Assembly: GCA_016839765.1 (NCBI GenBank)
Contig: JAEOTP010000004.1
Coordinates: 1-53,092, forward strand
Source: Promethearchaeota archaeon
Lineage (GTDB): Archaea; Asgardarchaeota; Lokiarchaeia; Sigyniarchaeales; SOKP01
Reading direction: 5' to 3'
DNA length: 53,092 bases
Shown here: piece by piece, positions 1 to 8,117 of the stretch
Position numbering within the stretch: position 1 is the first letter of the stretch
Layout: each line of letters starts with the position of its first letter
Notes under the pieces: generated by a model
Databases searched by the model: none
Told to the model about the DNA's origin: nothing
Seen by the model: only the letters and a program-made list of their open reading frames with translations
Translations under genes and position numbers: made by a program

Positions 1-811
1 TACATGCATGTCGACAAATGCCACATCCAAAACATTTATCATAATTTATAATAACTCTATTCATTGAAGGAATAAAACGTATAGCATTTAATTGGCACAT
101 AGCAACACAAGATTTGCAACCTTGACACTTATCTTGGTCTAATTGGATGATATATTCTGCTTTGTACATCGCCATTAAATCGAATTTAGTTCTCAAAGTA
201 AATGCTCCACATTCAGGACTTTCACACGAGCAAATAGCATTAATATAAGGAACTGGCTGAAACCACACAGTAGAAATATAACCTTTCTTATTGAATTCCT
301 CTAATTTTTCCATAGCTGTTTCACGATCTATCCTAACAGTTCTTTCCTTAGGAATAAATCTTGGAAGTTTTTCAATAACTTCTGACAAAACACCGAAATT
401 AATACAAACTGCTTCTTTTTCTTTTCTCTGCATCCAACGGCACATACAATAATTGCAAATTATTGGTTCAGCAGCTAATTCAGACATAATTATTTTAGCG
501 TCTTCTAAGGGTATAACCTGACCAAAATGTCCATCTGCATTTATCGGATTTCTATTTTTCTTTTCACTATGAATCATATTTTCAGCTCGCCAACGCAGAA
601 TTCTCCCAATAATTGGCATTTTTAATTTGTATCCTAAATTCTTAGAAGAAAATCCCATAATCCTCCTAATGAATACTTGTTCAAAATTCATCCACTGTTC
701 GGTCAAATACTCTTTCATATTTTCTTTTTCAGCGAGTTCATTAGAATAATTATATGCATTCATATACCATTTTTTGCCAGCACCATGTTTCATACACCAT
801 TGACACATCAT
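1..811 (-). CDS. 4Fe-4S dicluster ferredoxin-domain protein (3' end cut by window edge)
   Basis: An open frame runs leftward from an ATG at 811 to the window edge without a stop, so the C-terminus is missing. The translation begins MMCQWCMKHGAGKKW, carries a CNYCMCRW segment mid-protein and an ICSCESPECG segment. Near the edge it has a typical ferredoxin repeat (DKCQGCKSCVAMC, then DKCFGCGICRHAC). Two [4Fe-4S] clusters are therefore likely, with further cysteines that could hold another cofactor. An AAAAAGGG stretch just upstream supports the start at 811; a second ATG follows at 808. It is probably a cytoplasmic electron-transfer protein or reductase subunit; no partner is visible because the neighbour lies outside the window. 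Family assignment beyond '4Fe-4S protein' is not possible. Confidence 0.8.
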   Translation of the reverse strand, partial: MMCQWCMKHGAGKKWYMNAYNYSNELAEKENMKEYLTEQWMNFEQVFIRRIMGFSSKNLGYKLKMPIIGRILRWRAENMIHSEKKNRNPINADGHFGQVIPLEDAKIIMSELAAEPIICNYCMCRWMQRKEKEAVCINFGVLSEVIEKLPRFIPKERTVRIDRETAMEKLEEFNKKGYISTVWFQPVPYINAICSCESPECGAFTLRTKFDLMAMYKAEYIIQLDQDKCQGCKSCVAMCQLNAIRFIPSMNRVIINYDKCFGCGICRHAC

Positions 812-868
812 CAATCCCTTTTTCCTAATACATTTTATAACTAATTCTTTTTGAAGAGAAATTAAACT

Positions 869-881
869 ATTTATTTAAATT
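869..881 (-). promoter_or_regulatory. Probable TATA box of the 4Fe-4S gene
   Basis: On the minus strand this reads ATTTAAATAAATA, close to an archaeal TATA element, about 58 bases upstream of the ATG at 811. That would leave a leader of roughly 30 bases. The whole intergenic stretch is AT-rich, so a chance match is possible. Confidence 0.35.
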
Positions 882-1060
882 TTTTAATATCGATTAATTA
901 TTGTAGGGCTTTATAGAAACATATCTTGAAAAAAATTAGAAATATTAAAAATCTGTCAGAAAAAAGAATATTGAAAAAATGGTCTATTAAAGTTTTAAAA
1001 GTGATCAATGAACTTTGTATTATTGATTATTAACGTAAAATATTTTTTGGAATATAAATT

Positions 1061-1618
1061 ATGTATTGCCCCAATTGTGGTGAATATTTAAGGGAACCAA
1101 ATCAAAGGTTTTGTCATAACTGCGGAAGTAAACTTTTAGACAATTCTGAAGAATTTCAAATGGCAAGTGAAAGAGATCAGTATGTCAAGACATCATTAAA
1201 AGTGTCAGAGCAAGTCTATACTGATGTTCCAGTTATTCAACAAAAACCAGTTGTGAAAGGAGGAGTGGGTACACATTCAAAAAAGTGTCTAGGTTACGCC
1301 ATCACTTCTATTGCTATTGCGGCAGTTGGTTTCTATCTTGCTTTTCTCATTTTTATGTTATCGAGAATTTGGATATATGCCCCAAATATTACTAGAAGGA
1401 TAATTTGGTGGACTATTATCGCGTCGGTCCATCTTGTGGGGTTATCTTTTGGAAGTTCATCTAGAACACATAGTAAGCATGCAAAAAACCTTGAACCCGT
1501 AAATAGTGTTGAGAAAGTTGGAAATGCACTGGGGATTGTAGGAGTTATCATCAATGTTATAGCAATGGGAATATTCTTTATATTACTCTTGATTAACATC
1601 ACTGGTTATTTACTTTAA
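1061..1618 (+). CDS. Zinc-ribbon membrane protein, first tandem copy
   Basis: 185 residues. An N-terminal zinc ribbon has four cysteines in the pattern C3-x2-C6-x11-C18-x2-C21 (CPNC...CHNC). A polar linker to about residue 70 follows, then a C-terminal half with three to four hydrophobic segments (about 77-100, 110-130, 155-183). It is most likely anchored in the cytoplasmic membrane with the zinc ribbon on the cytoplasmic side. The gene 106 bases downstream is a clear paralogue with the same layout and near-identical motifs (EKVG, SKxCL), so this is a tandem duplication. The function is unknown; such ribbons bind zinc and often mediate protein contacts. The ATG follows a weak TTGGAATAT leader. 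Confidence 0.8.
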   Translation: MYCPNCGEYLREPNQRFCHNCGSKLLDNSEEFQMASERDQYVKTSLKVSEQVYTDVPVIQQKPVVKGGVGTHSKKCLGYAITSIAIAAVGFYLAFLIFMLSRIWIYAPNITRRIIWWTIIASVHLVGLSFGSSSRTHSKHAKNLEPVNSVEKVGNALGIVGVIINVIAMGIFFILLLINITGYLL

Positions 1619-1724
1619 ATCTTGGAAGGGTATTAATTCGGATATAATTATCTGGGAAAAAAGATTTAATAGCAATAATTAAGCATTATTAAAATAAAAT
1701 AAATTATTATTTGGAAGATAAACC

Positions 1725-2291
1725 ATGTTTTGTCCGCATTGTGGTGAAAAATTAAAGGACTCAAATCAAAAGTTTTGTCAAAATTGTGGAAGTGAAATTT
1801 CAACAGCAGCTGAAGATTCACAAATAATTACTGAAACAGAATCAAATCCATCAATAATTAAACGTCCTTCAATACCAAAGATTATCGAAGTTCCAGTTAG
1901 CGAGAAACAAATACTTGCACCAGGAACACCAGGTAGATATTCAAAAGAATGCTTATTTCACGCAATAGTCTCTATTTCTATAGCCATACCTTTTATAATT
2001 TTAGGATTTATTATATTTAGATCTCCAGTACGCCTTTTTGGTTTTACTAATTATGAATTAGCAAGAAGGTTCTATGTGCTTATAGTACTCATAATAATTC
2101 ATGTTGTGGGATCATTTTTTGCAGGTAAATCTAGAAAATATGGAAAGCTGGCAAAAGAATCCGAACCAGCAAATACTGCAGAGAAAGTTGGAAGCAGTTT
2201 GAGAATTGTTGGTGAAATCATAAATGCTATTCTAATTGGAGTATACTTTACAATTTTAATGTTCATTGTCTTTTTATTGGTCTATGTCTAA
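1725..2291 (+). CDS. Zinc-ribbon membrane protein, second tandem copy
   Basis: 188 residues, paralogous to the preceding gene. The zinc ribbon uses the same C3-x2-C6-x11-C18-x2-C21 spacing, followed by a Pro/Ser/Thr-rich linker (about 35-85) and a hydrophobic half with three or four membrane segments. The conserved region between the last two segments (KYGKLAKESEPANTAEKVG) matches the equivalent in the first copy. The leader TTTGGAAGATAAACC before the ATG resembles that of the first copy and contains a partial Shine-Dalgarno (GGAAGAT). Function unknown. Confidence 0.8.
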   Translation: MFCPHCGEKLKDSNQKFCQNCGSEISTAAEDSQIITETESNPSIIKRPSIPKIIEVPVSEKQILAPGTPGRYSKECLFHAIVSISIAIPFIILGFIIFRSPVRLFGFTNYELARRFYVLIVLIIIHVVGSFFAGKSRKYGKLAKESEPANTAEKVGSSLRIVGEIINAILIGVYFTILMFIVFLLVYV

Positions 2292-2454
2292 ATTTGCTGT
2301 AATTTAGAGAATCTAATATTATAATAATACTACTCCCGCAGTAAGACATTTTCAAAAAAGAGAAAAATAAATTTCAGTTCAATTTCTCTAAAATTAGTTA
2401 AATAATTAATATAAACATATAATAAAAATAGAAGTAATAAAATTATGTAAAAAG

Positions 2455-2913
2455 TTACTTAAGAAAAGCTCTCTTACCCAAATAGATAAAAAGTTCTCCT
2501 AATTCAAAAAGAGTGAGCGGATAAACTAACTGTGCCATATCATTTCTTAAATCTTGTTTATTTTTACCAGCTGTAATCAACTTTTTAATATCCTCAACAT
2601 AATCATCCATGTTTAAAAACAGAATCTCAATCTTGTCTGTACCTGTAAGCTCCGCTATATCCTTATCAAGATGTTCCTCAACTTGATTTAATAATCCTAG
2701 TTTTAGTTTGGGATCTAAACTATATTTTGAGATTAAGCGATTTATTTCTTCAATAATGATATTTAAACTTAAGTTCCAGTCTTTATTTTCCTTATATCTA
2801 GGGATTAAAAGGTTACTTATTAACATTTCAAAAAGAGTTTTGGGAGCTTTCTCATCGAATTCAACTTCTAATCCGCTAGTTAATTTTAAATTTTGAACCA
2901 ACTTGAACCTCAA
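2455..2913 (-). CDS. Unrecognised helical protein
   Basis: 152 residues, starting with TTG at 2913. I do not recognise the family. The sequence is mostly amphipathic helix with many Leu, Ile, Glu and Lys residues, and has no cysteine cluster, signal peptide or membrane span. A hydrophobic C-terminal helix (TLFELGELFIYLG) may pack against a partner. No clear ribosome-binding site precedes the TTG, so the start is uncertain. It stands alone, flanked on both sides by non-coding sequence. Confidence 0.6.
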   Translation of the reverse strand: MRFKLVQNLKLTSGLEVEFDEKAPKTLFEMLISNLLIPRYKENKDWNLSLNIIIEEINRLISKYSLDPKLKLGLLNQVEEHLDKDIAELTGTDKIEILFLNMDDYVEDIKKLITAGKNKQDLRNDMAQLVYPLTLFELGELFIYLGKRAFLK

Positions 2914-3487
2914 CTCAAAAATTTAATTTTTATATTCTTATTAAATAATAGACTATTTTTTTTTTAATGTTTTGGTAACATAACATTCTTATTTCAACTT
3001 TTATGACTCAAAATCTCGATTAGGAATCGATTCCTATTGGATTTGTTTTTTTATCAAAATGAACGATTTTGTCCAAGTTGAACTAGAGGAATCTTAAATT
3101 TATGTAGTTCTATAAGAAAATATTTTTTAGTTTATCCAGATGCCTTTTTAAATTAAATATTTAATAAGGAAGGAGGAGAATCGGAATCAACGATATTTTC
3201 AAACATGTTAAAAAGAGGAGACGTATTTATCTAATAACAGGGTTAAGGGTTGAGGTATTTGAGCCTTTCGGCTTTAGGTATAAGAATATATTTTGATATC
3301 ATTGTGATCCGATTCTTAGTTGATAGATTAATTATGACCGAGCTAATATTTAAATGTTTATTTTTTCCTATGACAAAAAGGAAAATCTAGGAAAATTAAG
3401 TTAATTCAAATTGCAATTTGGTTTGCCATGTTTTGAACTTAATATTAAAATTTCCTACGTTTTTTAATGGAAAAATTTGTAATAGAT
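2914..3487. other. 574-base non-coding stretch
   Basis: No convincing gene was found on either strand. It contains the 16-base palindrome at 3021-3036, a Shine-Dalgarno-like GGAGGAG near 3174 that is not followed by a usable reading frame, and a short locally GC-richer hairpin (AGCC-TTTC-GGCT, 3262-3273). The ATG at about 3204 opens only nine codons. It could hold a small RNA or the remains of a lost gene; neither is shown by the sequence. Confidence 0.5.
3021..3036. repeat. Perfect 16-base palindrome
   Basis: TAGGAATCGATTCCTA reads identically on both strands. It lies about 110 bases upstream of the start of the helical protein gene that reads leftward. The size and symmetry fit a dimeric regulator's operator, but no second copy was noticed in the window. 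Confidence 0.45.
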
Positions 3488-4306
3488 TTAAAATATTTTC
3501 TTTCGAATTTTTTTAATGAGTTTATAATCATAATTAATTTTGTTATTATTGCTTAATTCGATCAACGCATTTAATATCATAAATTTTTCATACTTTTTAT
3601 TAAAATTTTTAATAACTAATTTAAATAGTTTCTTACCTTTAAGAGTAAATTTAGAATGTTGGTTAATATAATTTAAAATTTCTTGTTTTAATAGAATTTT
3701 AATATTTTTATCATTAAATCTGGCTATTTTAAATCCTGAAAATTCTGTACACAATAACTTCCAATTTGGAATTTCCATAAAATTGGAGTTCCGGTAAAAA
3801 AAGTTCATATATTTAAATCTAAACATGCCTCTTTTTCTTTTATTTAATAATTTAGAAAAGTGAAGCGCAAAGGGGATTGATAATGATATATTTTTCTTAA
3901 AGTGAACTAAATTAATATAATAGACGCGTCCACCGTACAATTTATGCAAGAAACTTTCAGCAGGGCTAATTTTAATCTCTTTTTCATTCTTTGGTGATTT
4001 TGGTGAAACCACACAATTTCCTTGCCCATGGAGTATCCATAGTACGTAAATATCTTTGTCATTATAATCTTTTGTTCTGTTTTTTAACTCTTTCACGGAA
4101 ATTTTCGAATTCTGTACCTCTATAACTATCTCCTTACCATTATTTAATTTCAAGTATATATCAGCAAATCTATTACCAAAATATTTTTCGAGAGATTTTT
4201 CTATAATATTATCATTATTCTCGCACAAATTTTGACATAATAACACTTTTAGAGCTTTATGAATTCCAGATTCCGCTGGTGTACTAATTAAGGAGAGTTC
4301 TTTCAT
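3488..4306 (-). CDS. CoiA-like PD-(D/E)XK nuclease
   Basis: 272 residues with ATG at 4306. The N-terminal part matches the nuclease core of CoiA-like proteins: D49 in RFADIYLKL, then IVIEVQNSKIS with E63 and Q65 (the E-x-Q motif), then ELKNRTKDY and a buried strand YVLWIL. In bacteria CoiA acts on DNA during transformation; in archaea such orphans have unknown roles, perhaps DNA repair or defence. The C-terminal 150 residues are Lys/Asn-rich and not recognised. The gene stands alone, is more AT-rich than average and has no defence partner next to it. The nuclease fold is fairly secure; the role is inference. Confidence 0.7.
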   Translation of the reverse strand: MKELSLISTPAESGIHKALKVLLCQNLCENNDNIIEKSLEKYFGNRFADIYLKLNNGKEIVIEVQNSKISVKELKNRTKDYNDKDIYVLWILHGQGNCVVSPKSPKNEKEIKISPAESFLHKLYGGRVYYINLVHFKKNISLSIPFALHFSKLLNKRKRGMFRFKYMNFFYRNSNFMEIPNWKLLCTEFSGFKIARFNDKNIKILLKQEILNYINQHSKFTLKGKKLFKLVIKNFNKKYEKFMILNALIELSNNNKINYDYKLIKKIRKKIF

Positions 4307-4521
4307 TTTGTTTTCTTTTCAATCAGAAGCTTGATATGTGAATAAAAATAATAAGATAAAAAAAGAAGGAGTTTCATAATTTTCTATATTTTTAATGAGT
4401 TTAAGATTATATTACTGCAATTTAAGACACAAATGAAAATAATTATATGTTTCGCCATCATATATTCTTACTACCTTGAAATCCAAAAAAAAAGATTAAA
4501 ATAAATGAGGTAAATAGAGCT

Positions 4522-4827
4522 ATGTTAATTATGATTACAACATGGTGTCCCCCACATAAAGCAATAGACCTAGCAAAATTATATTTGAAACAACCTAGAG
4601 AGCTACCTTTTGTTACAAAATGGCGCGTTTTTAATACATTAGCAGGAAAAGATGGTATGAAGGCATATCATTTAATTTATACAGAAAAGGGAAAAGGTGA
4701 AGAAGCAGCAATGGAACTTAACAAATATTTTTTCCCTTTTGCTCAAATTGAAGGTTTTTGTATCCAATCTGAAGTATTAATGGGTGTTTCAGATAGCTAT
4801 AAGGCAGCTGGGTTGAAATGGGAGTAA
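4522..4827 (+). CDS. Small alpha/beta protein of unknown function
   Basis: 101 residues beginning MLIMITTWCPPHKAIDLAK. The predicted strand-helix-strand-strand-helix-strand order resembles small ferredoxin-like dimeric alpha/beta-barrel proteins, but no family is recognised with confidence. A GAGGT lies 13-17 bases upstream of the ATG at 4522; the second Met at residue 4 is an alternative start. Conserved-looking features are the WCPPHK segment and the YHLIYTEKGKGEEA segment. It is a single gene between AT-rich spacers. Confidence 0.6.
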   Translation: MLIMITTWCPPHKAIDLAKLYLKQPRELPFVTKWRVFNTLAGKDGMKAYHLIYTEKGKGEEAAMELNKYFFPFAQIEGFCIQSEVLMGVSDSYKAAGLKWE

Positions 4828-4951
4828 AGAAAATTAAAAATCCAATTTCTAAATAATTTTTTTTTTAAATATTTCTATCATATTTCTTTATTAAACACTA
4901 ATACACATCATAAATTCACCTATCTATATTGAATTATAAATAGAGAATTCC

Positions 4952-5671
4952 TTGAAGTATGTGAGAAATATGGTAGATAAACATTCTCAAAGTTTTTTCG
5001 GGCAATCAACGGGTTTAACATTATTAAGCTCTTCTAGAAGCGATCCTTATCTGTATTTCAAATGTATTCAGAAAAAACAAAATGGAAGTTGGGAAAAACC
5101 CTCTGCAGGAGAAGGGAAGACAATAAAATGTAATCTAGACGAAATTATAATGATATTACAGGTCTTAGAAAAAAATGAGAAAGTTTGGTCAAGTTTTCAT
5201 AGCTTTAAAGATTCAAAAACACAGATTTCATTTAAATGGGATGATAATAATGATAAAAAACTAATGGTAAAGATTGGAAAGTACTCTAAGGTGTTAAATT
5301 TTTCCCAAGTCGAACTATTAAGGCTATTATTGAAACATATGCTCAAAGAAAAAATAGAATATGCTACAACCTCAAATTTTATCGGAAATAAGAAGGTTTC
5401 AAAAGAGAATATAAAAAATTTTCAAGAAAATCAAATTATTGCCCAAAAATCTATAGAAAATAGTAAAGTTAATGAGGGAAAAACTAGCCAAATTGAAGGT
5501 TCGATTAAAGGTTCGACTGATAAAGCTCTTTTAATAAATTTTAATAATGATACAGAAATATGGATTCCAAGATCAACGATTAAATCAAATTATAACATAG
5601 AAGATGACTCAAATCAAATATTTCTAATTGATGAATGGATTCTAAAGAAGAATAACTTAATTCATAATTAA
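4952..5671 (+). CDS. Unrecognised two-part protein with C-terminal beta-barrel-like domain
   Basis: 239 residues from TTG at 4952. In-frame GTG (4961) and ATG (4970) codons are alternative starts, the ATG giving 233 residues. The N-terminal domain (about 10-130) alternates strands and ends in a leucine-rich helix (VELLRLLLKHML). A Lys/Asn/Glu-rich linker follows to about 178. The C-terminal 60 residues (GSIKGSTDKALLINF, then TEIWIPRSTI, then IDEWILKKN) look like a small beta-barrel module with a W-I-P-[KR]-S motif seen in nucleic-acid-related and phage proteins. That resemblance is from memory and is only suggestive. The N-terminal layout could fit a single-strand nucleic-acid binder, which is also unproven. 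Confidence 0.6.
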   Translation: MKYVRNMVDKHSQSFFGQSTGLTLLSSSRSDPYLYFKCIQKKQNGSWEKPSAGEGKTIKCNLDEIIMILQVLEKNEKVWSSFHSFKDSKTQISFKWDDNNDKKLMVKIGKYSKVLNFSQVELLRLLLKHMLKEKIEYATTSNFIGNKKVSKENIKNFQENQIIAQKSIENSKVNEGKTSQIEGSIKGSTDKALLINFNNDTEIWIPRSTIKSNYNIEDDSNQIFLIDEWILKKNNLIHN

Positions 5672-5685
5672 TTTAATTTTTTAAA

Positions 5686-6879
5686 TTACTTCCTCATAAG
5701 TTCTGGAAGATATTTTTCTTCACATAGCATTCTAAGTTCTTTATTATAATCAATCATTTTTTTAGCAATTTCGGGATGAGATAATAATTGCAATTCTGCT
5801 TTATCATTTCTATCCCATAATAAGTAAGGGGTTTCTTCATAAGGAACTAGTTCTTTTACTTCATCTATCCAGCTTTGTGGCAATTGATTTTTCAATTCAA
5901 CCCCTAACATTCTTGAGAGGAAAATTGTCCAAGCACGTGGTACAACCGTCATCAAATAGCCTCCTCCACCAACAGCGATCCATCTATTTTGACAATAGTC
6001 TCGTGCGGTAGTTCTCATTGTTTGAGCAACATCCCTATACACTGAAATTGATAAACCCATTTGGGTTAACGGATCATTAAAATGCATGTCAACACCCAAT
6101 TGTGTAAATAACACATCTGGAGCAAATGCTTCTAATAATCTTGGAATACAATATCTAAATAACTTTAAAAACATTTTGTTGCTTGTCCCTGGTAATAATG
6201 GGAAATTGATTGCATAACCCTTTCCTCTTCCTTCTCCTACTTCATTGGTATTACCTGTTCCTGGGAATAAAAATTTTCCGCTTTCGTGGAAAGAAATTGT
6301 TAATACATTGGGATCATCATAAAATAACCATTGAACGCCATCTCCATGATGGCAATCAATATCAAGATAAGCAATTTTAACATCTTTTTTAAGAGTTTTT
6401 AAATGTTGAATTGCAACCGCAATATCATTAAAAATACAAAATCCAGAGGCTTTATCTCTGAGCGCATGATGTAAACCTCCTGCAGGATTAAATGCTATTT
6501 GAATATCATTCTCTTTCCAAACTAGATTAGCAGCGGTTATACTAGCTCCACAAACTAGAGCTGATGCTCCATACATCCCTTTAAAAATGGGGTTATCTCC
6601 TGGTCCTAAACCGTAAATATATGGTTGAATTTCTCTATCTAATGGATTTTCGCTTAATTTTGATACAACATCTATATATTCAGTAGAATGAACTCTTTCT
6701 ATTTCTTCCTTAGCGGCCATTCTAGGCTCTATAGTTTCTAAAAGGTTATGATTGAGAAGATTCAACTTCTCCATCAAACTATATGTGAGCTTAAGTCGTA
6801 ATGGTCTGAGAGGATGACGAGGGCCGAAGTTATAGTTCTGGTATTTATCTGTATAAATTAATGCAACTTTTTCAACCAT
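5686..6879 (-). CDS. Histone deacetylase family protein (AcuC/class I-like)
   Basis: 397 residues. It is a zinc-dependent deacetylase of acetyl-lysine or acetyl-polyamines. The active site is complete: the His pair in GLHHAL (H137/H138), the LDIDCHHGDGVQ motif with zinc ligands D175 and H177, a third ligand D264 in LGVDMHFNDPL, and the transition-state Tyr in VGGGGYLM (Y308). The length matches AcuC-type enzymes. Bacterial AcuC deacetylates acetyl-CoA synthetase; in an Asgard archaeon the substrate could instead be a chromatin protein, which cannot be decided here. It is monocistronic and convergent with the upstream gene (14 bases between stops). The ATG at 6879 is the natural start. Confidence 0.92.
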   Translation of the reverse strand: MVEKVALIYTDKYQNYNFGPRHPLRPLRLKLTYSLMEKLNLLNHNLLETIEPRMAAKEEIERVHSTEYIDVVSKLSENPLDREIQPYIYGLGPGDNPIFKGMYGASALVCGASITAANLVWKENDIQIAFNPAGGLHHALRDKASGFCIFNDIAVAIQHLKTLKKDVKIAYLDIDCHHGDGVQWLFYDDPNVLTISFHESGKFLFPGTGNTNEVGEGRGKGYAINFPLLPGTSNKMFLKLFRYCIPRLLEAFAPDVLFTQLGVDMHFNDPLTQMGLSISVYRDVAQTMRTTARDYCQNRWIAVGGGGYLMTVVPRAWTIFLSRMLGVELKNQLPQSWIDEVKELVPYEETPYLLWDRNDKAELQLLSHPEIAKKMIDYNKELRMLCEEKYLPELMRK

Positions 6880-7069
6880 GATAATTAATAAAATTTAGAA
6901 TGCTATTAATTCTTTCTAACTATTTTTTAATTAAAAATTGTAAAACTTAATTTTAAAATAAAAGAACTGCTATGGGCATAAATAGAAATAATTATATTAT
7001 ATAAATATCATATAAAGAAATATAGGTATTTTAGAATAGATAATCGTAAACAATTTTTTATTAAGCATA

Positions 7070-7624
7070 ATGAGTCAGCGATTTAGAAAGTTTGTAGCTA
7101 GGGTTGCAAAGGATAATGAATTCCAACCAATTAAAAATAGACTCCTAAATTACTTACAAAAAGAAAGCGAAAATAAATACAAAAATTATCCACGACTATT
7201 GGAAATAATGGAATCATACTGGCCAAAGTACAAGGAAGGATTTAAAATATCTCATCTTTTAAAAGATCATTATAAGGAAATCTTCAATTTTTATTTAAAT
7301 ACTATCTTTCCCTTCAGAAAAAGGGGAATTATGCTCGAAGATCCAGAAGCCCCAACTCCAGTTGATTTTAAACTAATGTATAAATATAGATATAACGACG
7401 GCGAGATTAAAGCCATCAAGGAGATAATGAGTGAGCAAAATATCGAGGGGAAAATTGAAGGAATTTTGAAAAGACTTTTAATTTTTGCTGTAAGCTCGTT
7501 TAGCCCTATGGTGGAGCAAATCTTTGGTAGACCTTTTGCTTTTCAATTTTCTAGTATTGATGCAAATCAATATAACAATGGAGAATGGGAAGTTATTGCT
7601 GTAATTTCAGCAAGAGAGCAATAG
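7070..7624 (+). CDS. Unrecognised protein
   Basis: 184 residues starting with ATG at 7070 (MSQRFRKFVARVAKD). The family is not recognised. It appears soluble, with a basic helical N-terminus (1-35), a middle part rich in aromatic residues and prolines (FPFRKRGIMLEDPEAPTPVDF), and a C-terminal alpha/beta part ending EWEVIAVISAREQ. No cysteine clusters, nucleotide-binding loops or membrane spans are visible. It is convergent with the PDCD5-type gene (28 bases between them). Confidence 0.65.
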   Translation: MSQRFRKFVARVAKDNEFQPIKNRLLNYLQKESENKYKNYPRLLEIMESYWPKYKEGFKISHLLKDHYKEIFNFYLNTIFPFRKRGIMLEDPEAPTPVDFKLMYKYRYNDGEIKAIKEIMSEQNIEGKIEGILKRLLIFAVSSFSPMVEQIFGRPFAFQFSSIDANQYNNGEWEVIAVISAREQ

Positions 7625-7652
7625 TTAACTCATCTTTTACTTTAAATATTAT

Positions 7653-8084
7653 TTAGGATTTAGTCAAATATGAACCTAAATCCATCATTTCACCGTCTCC
7701 TTTCTTTACTTGTATTTTACCCTTAATTCCTTTAACTTTTCTCTCTATATATATTATCACGTCTAGAGGAATCTTTCTTGGAACAGATCCTCTCTGTCGA
7801 ATTATAGCAATTAGGTAATCGATATTTTGAATCACATCTGGACTAACTAATTCATTATATATATGTTGATATACTATAGGTTCCTTATTTCTTAAATTAT
7901 TTAAGTATGAATATGCATCAGGGGCTAAAACCGTACGTAAAATAAAATCTACTTTTTCTGAAATGGAAACTACTTTATCTTTAACAGCTTCTTCTCTCTT
8001 TTTCGCATCCATAAGAGCCTTCATTTTTTTTAACCTAATTTTTTCCAGCTCATGTTGTTCATCATTTTCATTATTTTCTTTCAT
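7653..8084 (-). CDS. PDCD5/TFAR19-family DNA-binding protein
   Basis: 143 residues. The N-terminal helix (ELEKIRLKKMKALM) is the PDCD5 hallmark. The core helical bundle shows ILRTVLAPDAYSYLNNLRNKEP, then a helix ending IIRQRGSVPRKIP, and a basic C-terminal tail with VKKGDGEMMDL where other members have a strand ending in VMD. PDCD5 is a small helical-bundle protein shared by archaea and eukaryotes; archaeal members bind DNA, and human PDCD5 contacts the chaperonin TRiC/CCT. This copy is slightly longer than usual (about 115-125), with extra residues before the core and between helices. It lies 33 bases downstream of the Gfo/Idh/MocA gene on the same strand, so co-transcription is possible. 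Confidence 0.75.
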   Translation of the reverse strand: MKENNENDEQHELEKIRLKKMKALMDAKKREEAVKDKVVSISEKVDFILRTVLAPDAYSYLNNLRNKEPIVYQHIYNELVSPDVIQNIDYLIAIIRQRGSVPRKIPLDVIIYIERKVKGIKGKIQVKKGDGEMMDLGSYLTKS

Positions 8085-8117
8085 ATATTACCACTCATGA
8101 TTCTAAAATTAATAAAA

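Noticed and set aside
1061-2291. RING or ubiquitin E3 identity for the zinc-ribbon genes near the E2/E1 locus
   Set aside because: The single four-cysteine ribbon cannot form a cross-brace RING, and membrane helices follow directly.
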